Assembly (NCBI RefSeq): GCF_012912005.1
Contig: NZ_JABBEA010000014.1
Coordinates: forward strand, 90,246 to 154,245
Source: Paenibacillus sp. SZ31
GTDB lineage: Bacteria; Bacillota; Bacilli; Paenibacillales; Paenibacillaceae
Direction of reading: 5' to 3'
Length of the DNA stretch: 64,000 nt
Below, piece after piece: positions 1 to 8,136 of the stretch. Both the position numbers and the translations under genes were made by a program. A model generated the notes under the pieces. It was not told the DNA's origin and did no database searches. It was given only the letters and a program-made list of their open reading frames with translations. Numbering within the stretch: position 1 is the first letter of the stretch; every line of letters starts with the position of its first letter.

Positions 1-1
1 T

Positions 2-2011
2 ATCTATGTAGGTTATCGTTATTTCGAAACGTTTCGACCTGAGCGTGTTCAGTTTGAATTCGGTTACGGCCTGTCTTATACGACGTTTTTGGCCCAGCAC
101 GAAGAAGCAAAATCAGTGTCCAAAGACGGCGAAACCTACATTGAAGTTCGTGTCAATGTGACCAACTCCGGTACAACATATGCGGGCAAAGAAGTTGTGC
201 AGGTCTATTATGAAGCACCTCAAGGCAAACTGGGACAACCGCTGAAGGCTTTGGTAGCTTTCGGCAAAACAGGATTGTTGCAGCCGGGCGAGTCAGAACT
301 TCTGACGATCAGCTTCCCGATCCATGCCATGGCATCCTACGATGATGCGGGTGTTACAGGTCATGCTTCCGCATACGTTCTGGAAGAAGGCACATACCGA
401 CTGCATGTAGGAACCAGTGTGAAACAAGTGCAGCACATCAGCATCGATGGCCAGGATGGATACGTTATTGAATCCCTTGAATTGGTGGAGCAACTGCAAG
501 AAGCGATGGCGCCAACCGAAGATTTTACACGGATGAAACCGGGTTTGCGCAAGGAAGATGGATCTTATGAACTGACTTATGCGGAAGTGCCGAAGCGTAA
601 GGTATCCATGGCGAACCGGATTGAGCAGAATCTCCCGCAAACGCTGGAGCAGACGGGTAACCAGGGCTACAAGCTGAGTGATGTTAAGGCTGGCAAAGTA
701 AGTCTGGAAGCCTTCATCGCTCAACTGAGTGATCAGGATCTGGCGGCAATTGTCCGTGGTGAAGGCATGAGTAGCCCGCTCGTTACTTCGGGAACGGCAT
801 CCGCATTTGGTGGTGTCAGCGACAGCCTGTTCAACTACGGTATTCCGGTAGCATGTACGGCAGATGGCCCGTCTGGTATTCGTATGGATAGTGGGGAGAA
901 GGCAACACAGGTATCCATCGGTACGTTGCTTGCGGCGACATGGAACAAGGATCTCGTTGAAGAGTTGTATGTGATGGAAGGACAGGAGTTGCTGAGAAAT
1001 CAGGTGGATACTCTGCTCGGACCTGGACTTAATATCCGCCGGAGCCCGCTCAATGGCCGGAACTTTGAGTACTTCTCTGAAGATCCACTGATCTCGGGTG
1101 TATTTGCCGCAGCATGTACGAAAGGCATTATGAAGGGTGGTTCCAATGCCACACTGAAACACTTTGCCTGCAACAACCAGGAGAAACACCGTAGCAAAGT
1201 AGATGCTGTTGTCTCTGAGCGTGCACTGCGTGAAATTTACCTGAAAGGGTTCGAAATCGCTGTAAAAGAAGGCGGAGCGAATTCCATCATGACCTCCTAC
1301 AACCCGGTTAACGGACACTGGGCGGCATCCAACTACGACCTGAATACCACGATTTTGCGTGGCGAATGGAATTTCGAGGGTATCGTAATGACCGACTGGT
1401 GGGCGATTATGAACGATGTGACGGAAGGTGGCGAGGCTGATCGCAAATACACGAACTGGATGATTCGTGCGCAGAATGATCTCTACATGGTTGTACCGAA
1501 CTATGGCGCAGAGATTAACGGCTGGGACGATAACACGATTGAATCCTTGGAAAATGGAACACTTACGCGCGGAGAACTGCAACGCTCTGCGATTAACATC
1601 TGCAAGTTCATCATGAATGCACCGGTGTCCGGCAGAAAACACGAGATCGTGGAGAACGTCGCTTCGTTCCAAGCGAATGCATCCCTATCTACTGCACAAG
1701 CTCAGGCGCTGGTTGAGAACGCACAGGTGAAACCTGCGGTAGCTGAACCGGTCTACATGAAAGTGGACGAGGCCGGCCATTATCGGATTATCGTACAGAT
1801 CATGTCCCCTGAGCCGGAACTCGCTCAAAGTGCATGTAACCTGCTCCTGAATGATCAGTTGGTGACCACCATCCAAACGAATGGTACGGAAGGCAAATGG
1901 ATCAGACAGAAACTTGTCAAAGTAGATCTTGAAGCAGGACTGTATGAATTGAAACTGGACTTCACGAAACCAGGGCTCCAGATTGATTGGATCGAATTCA
2001 AGCAGGTGTAG
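2..2011 (+). CDS. GH3 glycoside hydrolase with permuted domain order (5' end outside window)
   Basis: The frame is open from base 2 without a start, so the gene begins upstream; about 669 residues are visible. They open with the tail of a GH3 C-terminal domain (VGYRYFE, then FEFGYGLSYT), followed by a fibronectin III-like domain (VVQVYYEAP, roughly bases 100-480). Only then comes the GH3 TIM-barrel domain, with KHFACNNQEKHR near base 1160 and VMTDWW, whose Asp codon at 1394-1396 is the expected nucleophile. This C-domain-first order is the reverse of classical GH3 and is known from Ruminococcus albus-type beta-glucosidases. The last ~95 residues (GHYRIIVQI to IDWIEF) look like a CBM6/35-type sandwich. 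Substrate is unknown, with beta-glucoside or beta-xyloside the usual options. It is followed by a weak hairpin terminator. Confidence 0.88.
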   Translation: MYVGYRYFETFRPERVQFEFGYGLSYTTFLAQHEEAKSVSKDGETYIEVRVNVTNSGTTYAGKEVVQVYYEAPQGKLGQPLKALVAFGKTGLLQPGESELLTISFPIHAMASYDDAGVTGHASAYVLEEGTYRLHVGTSVKQVQHISIDGQDGYVIESLELVEQLQEAMAPTEDFTRMKPGLRKEDGSYELTYAEVPKRKVSMANRIEQNLPQTLEQTGNQGYKLSDVKAGKVSLEAFIAQLSDQDLAAIVRGEGMSSPLVTSGTASAFGGVSDSLFNYGIPVACTADGPSGIRMDSGEKATQVSIGTLLAATWNKDLVEELYVMEGQELLRNQVDTLLGPGLNIRRSPLNGRNFEYFSEDPLISGVFAAACTKGIMKGGSNATLKHFACNNQEKHRSKVDAVVSERALREIYLKGFEIAVKEGGANSIMTSYNPVNGHWAASNYDLNTTILRGEWNFEGIVMTDWWAIMNDVTEGGEADRKYTNWMIRAQNDLYMVVPNYGAEINGWDDNTIESLENGTLTRGELQRSAINICKFIMNAPVSGRKHEIVENVASFQANASLSTAQAQALVENAQVKPAVAEPVYMKVDEAGHYRIIVQIMSPEPELAQSACNLLLNDQLVTTIQTNGTEGKWIRQKLVKVDLEAGLYELKLDFTKPGLQIDWIEFKQV

Positions 2012-2090
2012 AAGATAATCGGATATATTAGGTCATAACAGCAATCTAAAGATTGTTCTGTCATCAAAAGTAGAATACGTGGGTACATGA

Positions 2091-2124
2091 CAAAGGGCAC
2101 TGTTCGCGGGTGCCCTTTGTTGTA
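2091..2124 (+). terminator. Hairpin terminator after the GH3 gene
   Basis: The arms CAAAGGGCAC and GTGCCCTTTG form a 10-bp stem with a 9-nt loop, followed by TTGT rather than a long T-run, so it is a modest intrinsic terminator. It sits 80 bases after the GH3 stop. Confidence 0.55.
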
Positions 2125-2201
2125 ACACAGAATAGCTACTGTTATGATAGTGTTATGGGATTCTGAAGTTCTGAACAATGGGGTCAGGGGTGTTGCGAAG
2201 A

Positions 2202-2393
2202 ATGAGAAATTATAATTTTTTGAGTCCAATCCTGCTGGTTGTAGTGGCGCTGATTGTAAGAGGCCTGGTGACTAACCTGGGAGTTCTTTTTGGCTTATCA
2301 CAAGAAGTGGCGAGTAATATTGCCATGATTGCCATGATCATTGCTGCACTGATTATGTTTAATCGAATGACGAAGGCTCGGCGTAAAAAATAG
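2202..2393 (+). CDS. Small two-helix membrane protein, unknown function
   Basis: A 63-residue protein starting MRNYNFLSP. The ATG at 2202 has GGGGTG 9 bases upstream; an in-frame ATG at 2178 has no Shine-Dalgarno sequence. Two hydrophobic stretches (SPILLVVVALIVRGLV, and IAMIAMIIAALIMF) are separated by a short loop, and the tail is basic (TKARRKK), which places the C-terminus in the cytoplasm by the positive-inside rule. It stands alone between two terminators. I do not recognise a family; small proteins like this are common in Paenibacillus. That it is real rests on the hydrophobic pattern, the clean RBS spacing and the strong terminator right after it. Confidence 0.6.
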   Translation: MRNYNFLSPILLVVVALIVRGLVTNLGVLFGLSQEVASNIAMIAMIIAALIMFNRMTKARRKK

Positions 2394-2431
2394 AATAAGC
2401 TCGGATAACCGAAAGGTTATCCAAGACAGGA

Positions 2432-2456
2432 GACACCCCCCGGGGTGTCTTTTTTT
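2432..2456 (+). terminator. Strong intrinsic terminator
   Basis: GACACCCC pairs with GGGGTGTC (8 bp around a CC centre, effectively 7 bp with a 4-nt loop) and is followed by seven T residues. It ends the transcript of the small membrane protein. Confidence 0.85.
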
Positions 2457-2459
2457 GTA

Positions 2460-2511
2460 TTGACGTTCTGAACCTAACGTTTTAGACTATTGCTAATAAA
2501 TAATAACGTTA
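2460..2511 (+). promoter_or_regulatory. Candidate promoter with two TAACGTT repeats before the sialidase-like gene
   Basis: TTGACG (2460-2465), a 17-base spacer and TAGACT (2483-2488) resemble a sigma-A promoter. TAACGTT occurs twice: inside the spacer (starting near 2475) and downstream of the -10 (2504-2510, within the near-palindrome TAATAACGTTAATA). AACGTT centres are typical of LacI-family operators, but no LacI-type gene is in the window, so operator function is inference. Confidence 0.35.
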
Positions 2512-2610
2512 ATAATAACTAAAATAACAAAGTTCATCAGGAAAAGTACATGATGTCCGTTGCACTCTCTATTTGCTATCCCATTCCGGTCCCCAAAGGA
2601 GAATCCATTC

Positions 2611-3651
2611 ATGAAGATCATTGCCGACAAACAATATATCTTTCAGGAAGGTCAGCCTTTTCAGAGTAGTCATGGGTCCACCGTTGCTGTTTTACCAAAT
2701 GGCCGAGTGCTTGTTGCTTGGTTTGCAGGTCAGCATGAGAAGGCGAGTGATGTAGCGATCTGGCTCGCAAGGCAGGATCATAGCGGAGCGTGGTCTGTTC
2801 CACGTAAAGTCGCGGATGAGCAAGGTATTGCTCACTGGAACCCGGTGCTATATGCACAGGGTGATTCGCTGATACTCTTTTATGAAGTAGGGTATGAAAT
2901 TACGGATTGGCATACCCGCATCATTCGTTCAGGGGACGGCGGATATACGTGGACGGCTTCTCGGGAGCTGGTGCCCGGAGATATTGGTGGTCGTGGGCCG
3001 GTCCGGAATAAACCTATTCAGCTGGAGGATGGAACAATGCTGGCTCCCGCATCCATTGAACGATTGGACCCTGAGGTATTAGGCAAGCAGATTTGGGAGT
3101 CATTTGTCGATATCTCAACAGATCACGGGGAGACATGGACGAAAAGTACATATGTGCCGATGGACCTGTCCACCTATGTTGGGGCGGAGCATTGGTTTGC
3201 CAAGGGGCTGATCCAGCCTACATTGTGGTCTTCTGGTAGAGAGCGTGTGCACATGCTTCTGCGTAGTACCGAAGGGGTTATTTTTCGCAGTAATTCGCCA
3301 GATGGTGGACGCACATGGTGTGAAGCTTACGCTACAGAACTACCCAACAACAATAGCGGAATTGATGCCACACGCATGGAGCATGGTTTGCTTGCGCTTG
3401 TCTACAATCCGGTCAGTGGATATACAACAGAGAGCCCTCGAACACCGTTGGTGATTACTTTTTCAACGGACAATGGTCAGACCTGGGGTGATGAATATGT
3501 GTTGGAAAATGAACCGGGGGAATACTCGTATCCGGCGATCGTATCTCAAGAGAAGGATCTATATGTCACCTATACGTGGAAAAGGGATCGGATTGCGTTC
3601 TGGAAGCTGACCGTCACTCATAACGATGAAGAAGGACCGCAGGAGCGCTGA
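2611..3651 (+). CDS. BNR/Asp-box six-bladed propeller, sialidase-superfamily exo-glycosidase
   Basis: A 346-residue protein. The start MKIIADKQY at 2611 has AAAGGAG 9 bases upstream. Four Asp-boxes (SxDxGxTW) lie at residues 107-114, 169-176, 229-236 and 285-292, as in the sialidase/neuraminidase superfamily. The N-terminus (SSHGSTVAVLPNGRVLVAW) has the usual BNR_2-type first strands. No signal peptide is present, so it is probably cytoplasmic. True sialidases have an Arg triad and a Tyr/Glu nucleophile pair, which I cannot assign with confidence here; the fold also hosts other activities, for example GH145 rhamnosidases. Context among fucosidase and galactosidase genes suggests removal of a terminal residue from imported oligosaccharides. 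Superfamily is firm, substrate is open. Confidence 0.82.
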   Translation: MKIIADKQYIFQEGQPFQSSHGSTVAVLPNGRVLVAWFAGQHEKASDVAIWLARQDHSGAWSVPRKVADEQGIAHWNPVLYAQGDSLILFYEVGYEITDWHTRIIRSGDGGYTWTASRELVPGDIGGRGPVRNKPIQLEDGTMLAPASIERLDPEVLGKQIWESFVDISTDHGETWTKSTYVPMDLSTYVGAEHWFAKGLIQPTLWSSGRERVHMLLRSTEGVIFRSNSPDGGRTWCEAYATELPNNNSGIDATRMEHGLLALVYNPVSGYTTESPRTPLVITFSTDNGQTWGDEYVLENEPGEYSYPAIVSQEKDLYVTYTWKRDRIAFWKLTVTHNDEEGPQER

Positions 3652-3823
3652 TAATACGCTTTGTCGGTCCTATATGTCATGGAGCGTTGCACTGTACCAG
3701 TACGATAATGTTTATGAATGCTGGAACGGTCGATGAGAAAAGGGGCTAATCATTTCTGATGTGCGCACGTCCTACGATTACTTATCATCTCTAAATTTTA
3801 TATGGATGAAGGGAGTGACCCTT

Positions 3824-4588
3824 ATGAACAGACAGCCTGTATTGGAAGTCATCGCTGTGGATGTGGAAGATGCCAGAGCCGCTGAACAGGGAGGGGCTGA
3901 TCGGATTGAACTGGTGTCAGCGATGTCCGAAGGAGGGCTTACCCCCAGTTATGGTGTAATCGAGCAAGTAGTATCACAAGTCTCCATCCCGGTGTATGTC
4001 ATGATCCGTCCCCATAGCCGCTCGTTCCGCTATAGCGCAGATGACATCCACGCCATGACCAGGGATGTACGCGTGGCGAGGGAACTTGGAGCCGCTGGCA
4101 TCGTAATCGGTGCCCTCACCGGAGATGGTGAAGTGGACCTTTTACCCATGCAATTATGTATGGCCGAAGCTCAGGGTTTGGGCGTTACGTTTCATCGTGC
4201 TATTGATGTGAGCACAAGCCTGACCGAGGCGCTCAAGGCCATTAACACATTGGGCAACGTGGAGCGTGTGCTTACATCGGGAGGGAAACAGACAGCGCCT
4301 GAAGCCATACTGGAACTGAAACAACTTCAGCAATTGGGGCAAACCTTGAACATCGCTGTCATGGCAGGGTCGGGGGTCACCATAGAGGGAATACAAACGC
4401 TAGTGAGGCAGACGGGTATCATGGAAATCCATATGGGATCAGGCGTGAGGTACGAAGGCAGCTTTAATTATCCCATTGATCCACATTTGGTCGAAGAAGC
4501 CAAGCAGCAGTTATTGCTTGCATCACAGCCATTCATGGACAGTAGTGAACTGAGTAGCGGTCCAAGCAAGGGTGGTCCAATGATATAG
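3824..4588 (+). CDS. cutC: CutC family protein
   Basis: 254 residues starting MNRQPVLEVIAVDVEDA at 3824, 8 bases after GAAGGGAGTG. It has the CutC TIM-barrel signatures ADRIELVSAMSEGGLTPS near the N-terminus, VMIRPHSRSFRYS, TFHRAIDVS, VLTSGGKQTA and MAGSGV, over the usual ~250-residue length. CutC was named for copper homeostasis, but a metal role is disputed and many homologues sit in carbohydrate loci, as this one does. It is 30 bases upstream of the GH29 gene and very likely co-transcribed with the GH29 and GH35 genes. The 172-base gap before it shows no clear promoter or terminator. Confidence 0.9.
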   Translation: MNRQPVLEVIAVDVEDARAAEQGGADRIELVSAMSEGGLTPSYGVIEQVVSQVSIPVYVMIRPHSRSFRYSADDIHAMTRDVRVARELGAAGIVIGALTGDGEVDLLPMQLCMAEAQGLGVTFHRAIDVSTSLTEALKAINTLGNVERVLTSGGKQTAPEAILELKQLQQLGQTLNIAVMAGSGVTIEGIQTLVRQTGIMEIHMGSGVRYEGSFNYPIDPHLVEEAKQQLLLASQPFMDSSELSSGPSKGGPMI

Positions 4589-4618
4589 GGATGCGCTAAA
4601 TAAAAGGAGTGATACGCC

Positions 4619-6100
4619 ATGAATTATGAACTGCAACCAGCCGAATGGATTAAGTCCGCAGCACAGATAAGCCCATCCGAACGCCAGCTAAGATGGCAGG
4701 AGATGGAGTTCTATGCATTTATTCATTTTACGGTAAATACATTCACGGATCGCGAATGGGGCACTGGGGAGGAAGACCCGGCTATCTTCAATCCTTCTGC
4801 ACTGAGTGCAGCGCAATGGGTGCAGGCGTGCAAGGCTGCGGGGATGAAGGGGCTGATTTTGACGTGCAAGCATCATGATGGATTTTGTTTGTGGCCAAGT
4901 CAGTTTACAGAGCACACAGTTGCAGCCAGTCCGTGGAGAAATGGTGCGGGTGATTTGGTTCAGGAAGTTGCCGATGCCTGCCGTGAGGGCGGGTTGAAGT
5001 TTGGCGTGTACCTTTCTCCTTGGGATCGGCATGAAACCTCCTACGGGGATTCGGAGAGATATAACGAGTTTTTCCTCCAACAGTTGCGCGAGCTGCTCAC
5101 GAATTATGGCGACATCTTCTGTGTATGGTTTGATGGTGCGTGTGGTGAGGGTCCGAATGGCAAAAGGCAGGTTTATGACTGGGACGCCTATTATGCGCTT
5201 ATTCGTGAACTTCAGCCCGAAGCTGTCATCTCGGTATGCGGCCCGGATGTTCGCTGGTGTGGCAATGAGGCGGGACATACGCGGGAATCGGAATGGAGCG
5301 TTGTGCCAGCGCATATGCAGGATAATGAGAAGATTCAGGAGCAATCGCAGCAGGTGGATGATGGTGAGTTCGCCACAAGGATCAATACGCAGGATAGTGA
5401 TTTGGGAAGCCGGGAGGTCATTTGTTACCAAGGTGAGCAACTGATCTGGTACCCTGCCGAGGTGAATACCTCAATTCGCCCGGGATGGTTCTATCATGCC
5501 AGTGAAGATGATCAGGTCAAAACATTGGAAGAACTGCTCGCCGTCTATTACGGCGCAGTGGGGGGCAATGCCACCTTTTTACTCAATCTGCCACCGGATA
5601 CGCGTGGTCTCATTCACGAAACGGATGTCGAGCGACTACAGGAATTGGGAGATTCGCTGCGCACCATTTTTCAGGAAAATTTCGCCTTGCAGGCGCTGGT
5701 AAAAGCATCGGAGACGATGGATGAACAACATGCCGTATTTGAGGTGCTGACGGAACGTCGGGATACGTATTGGTGTCCCTTTGAAGGAACCGAGCAGGCT
5801 TGGATCGAGCTGGATTTGCAGGAGGAACGATCATTTGACCGAGTGGTACTGATGGAACATATCCAGACAGGCCAACGGATTGAGCGTTTTACAATGGAGT
5901 CACAGAGGGAAGATCGTGGTTGGGAAACGTTCTACACGGGGACTGTGGTGGGGTATAAGCGAATATGCTGTTTCCCACAGGTCACATCGAGAAAGATGCG
6001 ATTAACCATTCATGAATCCAGATGGTACCCTACGTTGTCCGGGTTAGGCATATATCTGAGTGAACGGGGAGGGCTGTTACATGCCGGTACTGACGTATAA
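4619..6100 (+). CDS. GH29 alpha-L-fucosidase
   Basis: 493 residues; ATG 4619 follows AAAAGGAGTG at good spacing. The catalytic barrel shows the GH29 substrate motif HHDGF (H85, H86, D87), YLSPWDRH, and WFDGACG with Asp172 as the expected nucleophile. The C-terminal part (from about residue 370) resembles a discoidin/F5-8C-like sandwich (VLMEHIQTGQRIERF). The protein matches the GH29-B-like bacterial enzymes that act on alpha-1,3/1,4-fucose next to galactose, but linkage is inference. No signal peptide, so cytoplasmic. Its last 20 bases overlap the GH35 gene, which implies coupled translation of two enzymes that would act in succession on a Lewis-type or xyloglucan-type side chain. Confidence 0.9.
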   Translation: MNYELQPAEWIKSAAQISPSERQLRWQEMEFYAFIHFTVNTFTDREWGTGEEDPAIFNPSALSAAQWVQACKAAGMKGLILTCKHHDGFCLWPSQFTEHTVAASPWRNGAGDLVQEVADACREGGLKFGVYLSPWDRHETSYGDSERYNEFFLQQLRELLTNYGDIFCVWFDGACGEGPNGKRQVYDWDAYYALIRELQPEAVISVCGPDVRWCGNEAGHTRESEWSVVPAHMQDNEKIQEQSQQVDDGEFATRINTQDSDLGSREVICYQGEQLIWYPAEVNTSIRPGWFYHASEDDQVKTLEELLAVYYGAVGGNATFLLNLPPDTRGLIHETDVERLQELGDSLRTIFQENFALQALVKASETMDEQHAVFEVLTERRDTYWCPFEGTEQAWIELDLQEERSFDRVVLMEHIQTGQRIERFTMESQREDRGWETFYTGTVVGYKRICCFPQVTSRKMRLTIHESRWYPTLSGLGIYLSERGGLLHAGTDV

Positions 6101-7862
6101 AGGTTCACAATTCATCTATGGTGACGAGCCCATTCGGATTTTGTCGGGTGCCCTCCATTATTTCAGAGTGGTCCCCGACTATTGGGAGGATCGGTTACTC
6201 AAGTTGAAAGCCTGCGGTTTCAATACGGTGGAAACGTATGTGCCGTGGAATGTTCATGAGCCGCAGCCGGGGCAGTATTGTTTTGAAGGCATAGCTGATC
6301 TGGAACGTTTTATTCGCATTGCAGGGGATGTGGGTCTGCATGTGATTGTTCGCCCGAGTCCTTATATATGTGCCGAGTGGGAGTTTGGCGGATTACCTGC
6401 CTGGCTGCTTGCTGATGATGAGATTCGTCTGCGGTGTAATGACGCAAAATTTCTGGCGAATGTGGATCGTTATTATGATGTGCTTTTGTCCAAATTAAAA
6501 CCCCTTCTGAGCACCCATGGCGGGCCGATCATCGCGATGCAGATTGAGAATGAGTACGGCAGCTTTGGGAACGACGCCAGTTATCTGCGATATTTACGTG
6601 ATGGCATGGTGGGGCGCGGTATGGATGTATTGTTATTTACCTCGGACGGGCCGACAGACCACATGCTGCAAGCGGGATCAGTGGCGGGGCATCTGGCTAC
6701 GGTCAATTTTGGATCAGGAACGGAGGGAGCGTTCGCCAAGCTGCGTGAATATCAGGCAGAAGAACCTTTGATGTGCATGGAGTACTGGAATGGCTGGTTC
6801 GACCACTGGGGAGAGTCGCACCATACCCGAGAAGCCGCAGATGTGGCTGGTGTATTTGAGGAGATGCTTCGAGCAGGAGCCTCAGTCAACTTTTATATGT
6901 TCCACGGTGGAACAAACTTCGGATTTTACAACGGGGCGAACTGTCAGCAGAAGGATCAATACGAACCCACGATTACAAGTTACGACTACGATTCACTGCT
7001 CAGCGAATCCGGGGAGCCGACAGCGAAATTCCATGCGGTGAGGGACCTTATTGCTCGGTATAGCGATGAAGGTCTGGGTGAGATTGTGCTGCCAGAATCG
7101 AAGGGGACCATCGCCTATGGGCGAGTGGAGTTGAACCAGCAGGCGCCATTACTGGCGCAGTTGGACCGGATATCAGCCCCGTTGAAACGTACGAATCCGG
7201 AACCAATGGAGAAGCTGGGTCAGGATTATGGCTTTATTTGTTATCAAACCCGAATATCCGGGCCTAGGGAGCGACAGGAACTGGTGGTTCAGGAGGTGCG
7301 TGACCGTGCGCTTGTGTTTGTTGATAGGCAATTACAGGGCGTGCTTGAACGGGGAAATACGGCATTATCGATTTCCTTTGAAGTGCCGCCGGAGGGCGCA
7401 GATCTATTGATCCTTGTCGAAAATATGGGGCGAATCAACTATGGCCCGTACCTGAGAGATCCGAAGGGCATTACGGAGGGTGTGCGACACGGCTTTCAAT
7501 TTTTATATGATTGGACGATTCATTGTCTGCCATTAACTGATCTGTCGGGTTTGCAATTTAGTGATGTGATTAGCGAAGCAATTAACGAAACAGTTAATGA
7601 AGTACAGGGACCAGCATTTTATCGAGTAGAGTTTAATATCACGGATGTAAGAGATACTTTTCTGCGACTGGATAGCTGGACCAAGGGAGTTGTATTTGTA
7701 AACGGATTCAATCTGGGGCGCTTCTGGGATAAAGGACCGCAAAAAACATGGTATGTACCTGCTCCGCTCCTTCGCGAGGGTGAGAATGAAATCATGGTAT
7801 TCGAGCTTCATCAGACGACTGAACTGGCTGTAACGTTTGTAGATACACCGGATTTGGGCTAG
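6081..7862 (+). CDS. GH35 beta-galactosidase
   Basis: 593 residues, start MPVLTYKGSQFIYGDEP at 6081 after GGGGAGGG, inside the 3' end of the GH29 gene. GH35 landmarks are present: GALHYFRV, FNTVETYVPWNVHEP, IRPSPY-type strand VRPSPYICAEWEFGG, QIENEYGS with acid/base Glu158, and CMEYWNGWFDHWG with nucleophile Glu234, then FYMFHGGTNFGF. The C-terminal jelly-roll domains end with FVNGFNLGRFWDKGPQ. Bacterial GH35 enzymes remove terminal beta-1,3/1,6/1,4-galactose. No signal peptide. It is the last gene of cutC-GH29-GH35; the spacer after it is occupied by a 160-bp palindromic insertion. Confidence 0.94.
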   Translation: MPVLTYKGSQFIYGDEPIRILSGALHYFRVVPDYWEDRLLKLKACGFNTVETYVPWNVHEPQPGQYCFEGIADLERFIRIAGDVGLHVIVRPSPYICAEWEFGGLPAWLLADDEIRLRCNDAKFLANVDRYYDVLLSKLKPLLSTHGGPIIAMQIENEYGSFGNDASYLRYLRDGMVGRGMDVLLFTSDGPTDHMLQAGSVAGHLATVNFGSGTEGAFAKLREYQAEEPLMCMEYWNGWFDHWGESHHTREAADVAGVFEEMLRAGASVNFYMFHGGTNFGFYNGANCQQKDQYEPTITSYDYDSLLSESGEPTAKFHAVRDLIARYSDEGLGEIVLPESKGTIAYGRVELNQQAPLLAQLDRISAPLKRTNPEPMEKLGQDYGFICYQTRISGPRERQELVVQEVRDRALVFVDRQLQGVLERGNTALSISFEVPPEGADLLILVENMGRINYGPYLRDPKGITEGVRHGFQFLYDWTIHCLPLTDLSGLQFSDVISEAINETVNEVQGPAFYRVEFNITDVRDTFLRLDSWTKGVVFVNGFNLGRFWDKGPQKTWYVPAPLLREGENEIMVFELHQTTELAVTFVDTPDLG

Positions 7863-7953
7863 GAAAAGGAAAATAGGTGAGCCAAACGATTATTGAGAAT
7901 TGTCGTGTCCGCCGGAAAAAGGTATACGTTGTACGTTGGGTATGGACATTGAC

Positions 7954-8117
7954 TAGGGCGTGTCTGAAAACTCCGAAGGACGCAGATTTTGCCGAATTTT
8001 CGTTCCAAGCAAGGAGATTTTCCGCAGGCGTGCCGGGGCACGTCAAGGGAAAGTGACGCAGCAGGGGGCGAAAAGGCGGTAAAAGATGCACTTCAGTGAG
8101 TTTTGAGACACGTCCTA
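7954..8117. mobile_element. MITE-like element with terminal inverted repeats and TA duplication
   Basis: The ends are GGGCGTGTCTGAAAACTC (7956-7973) and the inverse complement GGACGTGTCTCAAAACTC (ending at 8115), identical at 16 of 18 positions. The 160-bp element is flanked by TA on both sides (7954-7955 and 8116-8117). It has no coding capacity but contains an internal palindrome, CGTGCCGGGGCACG. TA target and GG-starting ends fit IS5/IS427- or IS630-type transposases; the parent element is not in the window. The right end directly adjoins the RBS (CAGGAGAGG) of the next gene. Confidence 0.75.
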
Positions 8118-8136
8118 CAGGAGAGGATGAGGGAAA

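Noticed and set aside
26..42. Palindrome TTTCGAAACGTTTCG resembling an operator or cre site
   Set aside because: It is within the GH3 coding frame (YFETF) and no promoter lies near it; treated as chance.
293..1672. Minus-strand open frame of 459 codons
   Set aside because: It lies wholly antisense to the GH3 catalytic domain, has no RBS and encodes a sequence rich in Arg/His/Cys with no domain pattern; it is a codon-bias shadow.
6081..6100. Possible frameshift or truncation at the GH29/GH35 junction
   Set aside because: Both proteins have complete family ends and starts and GH35 has a good RBS; a 20-base overlap is normal translational coupling.
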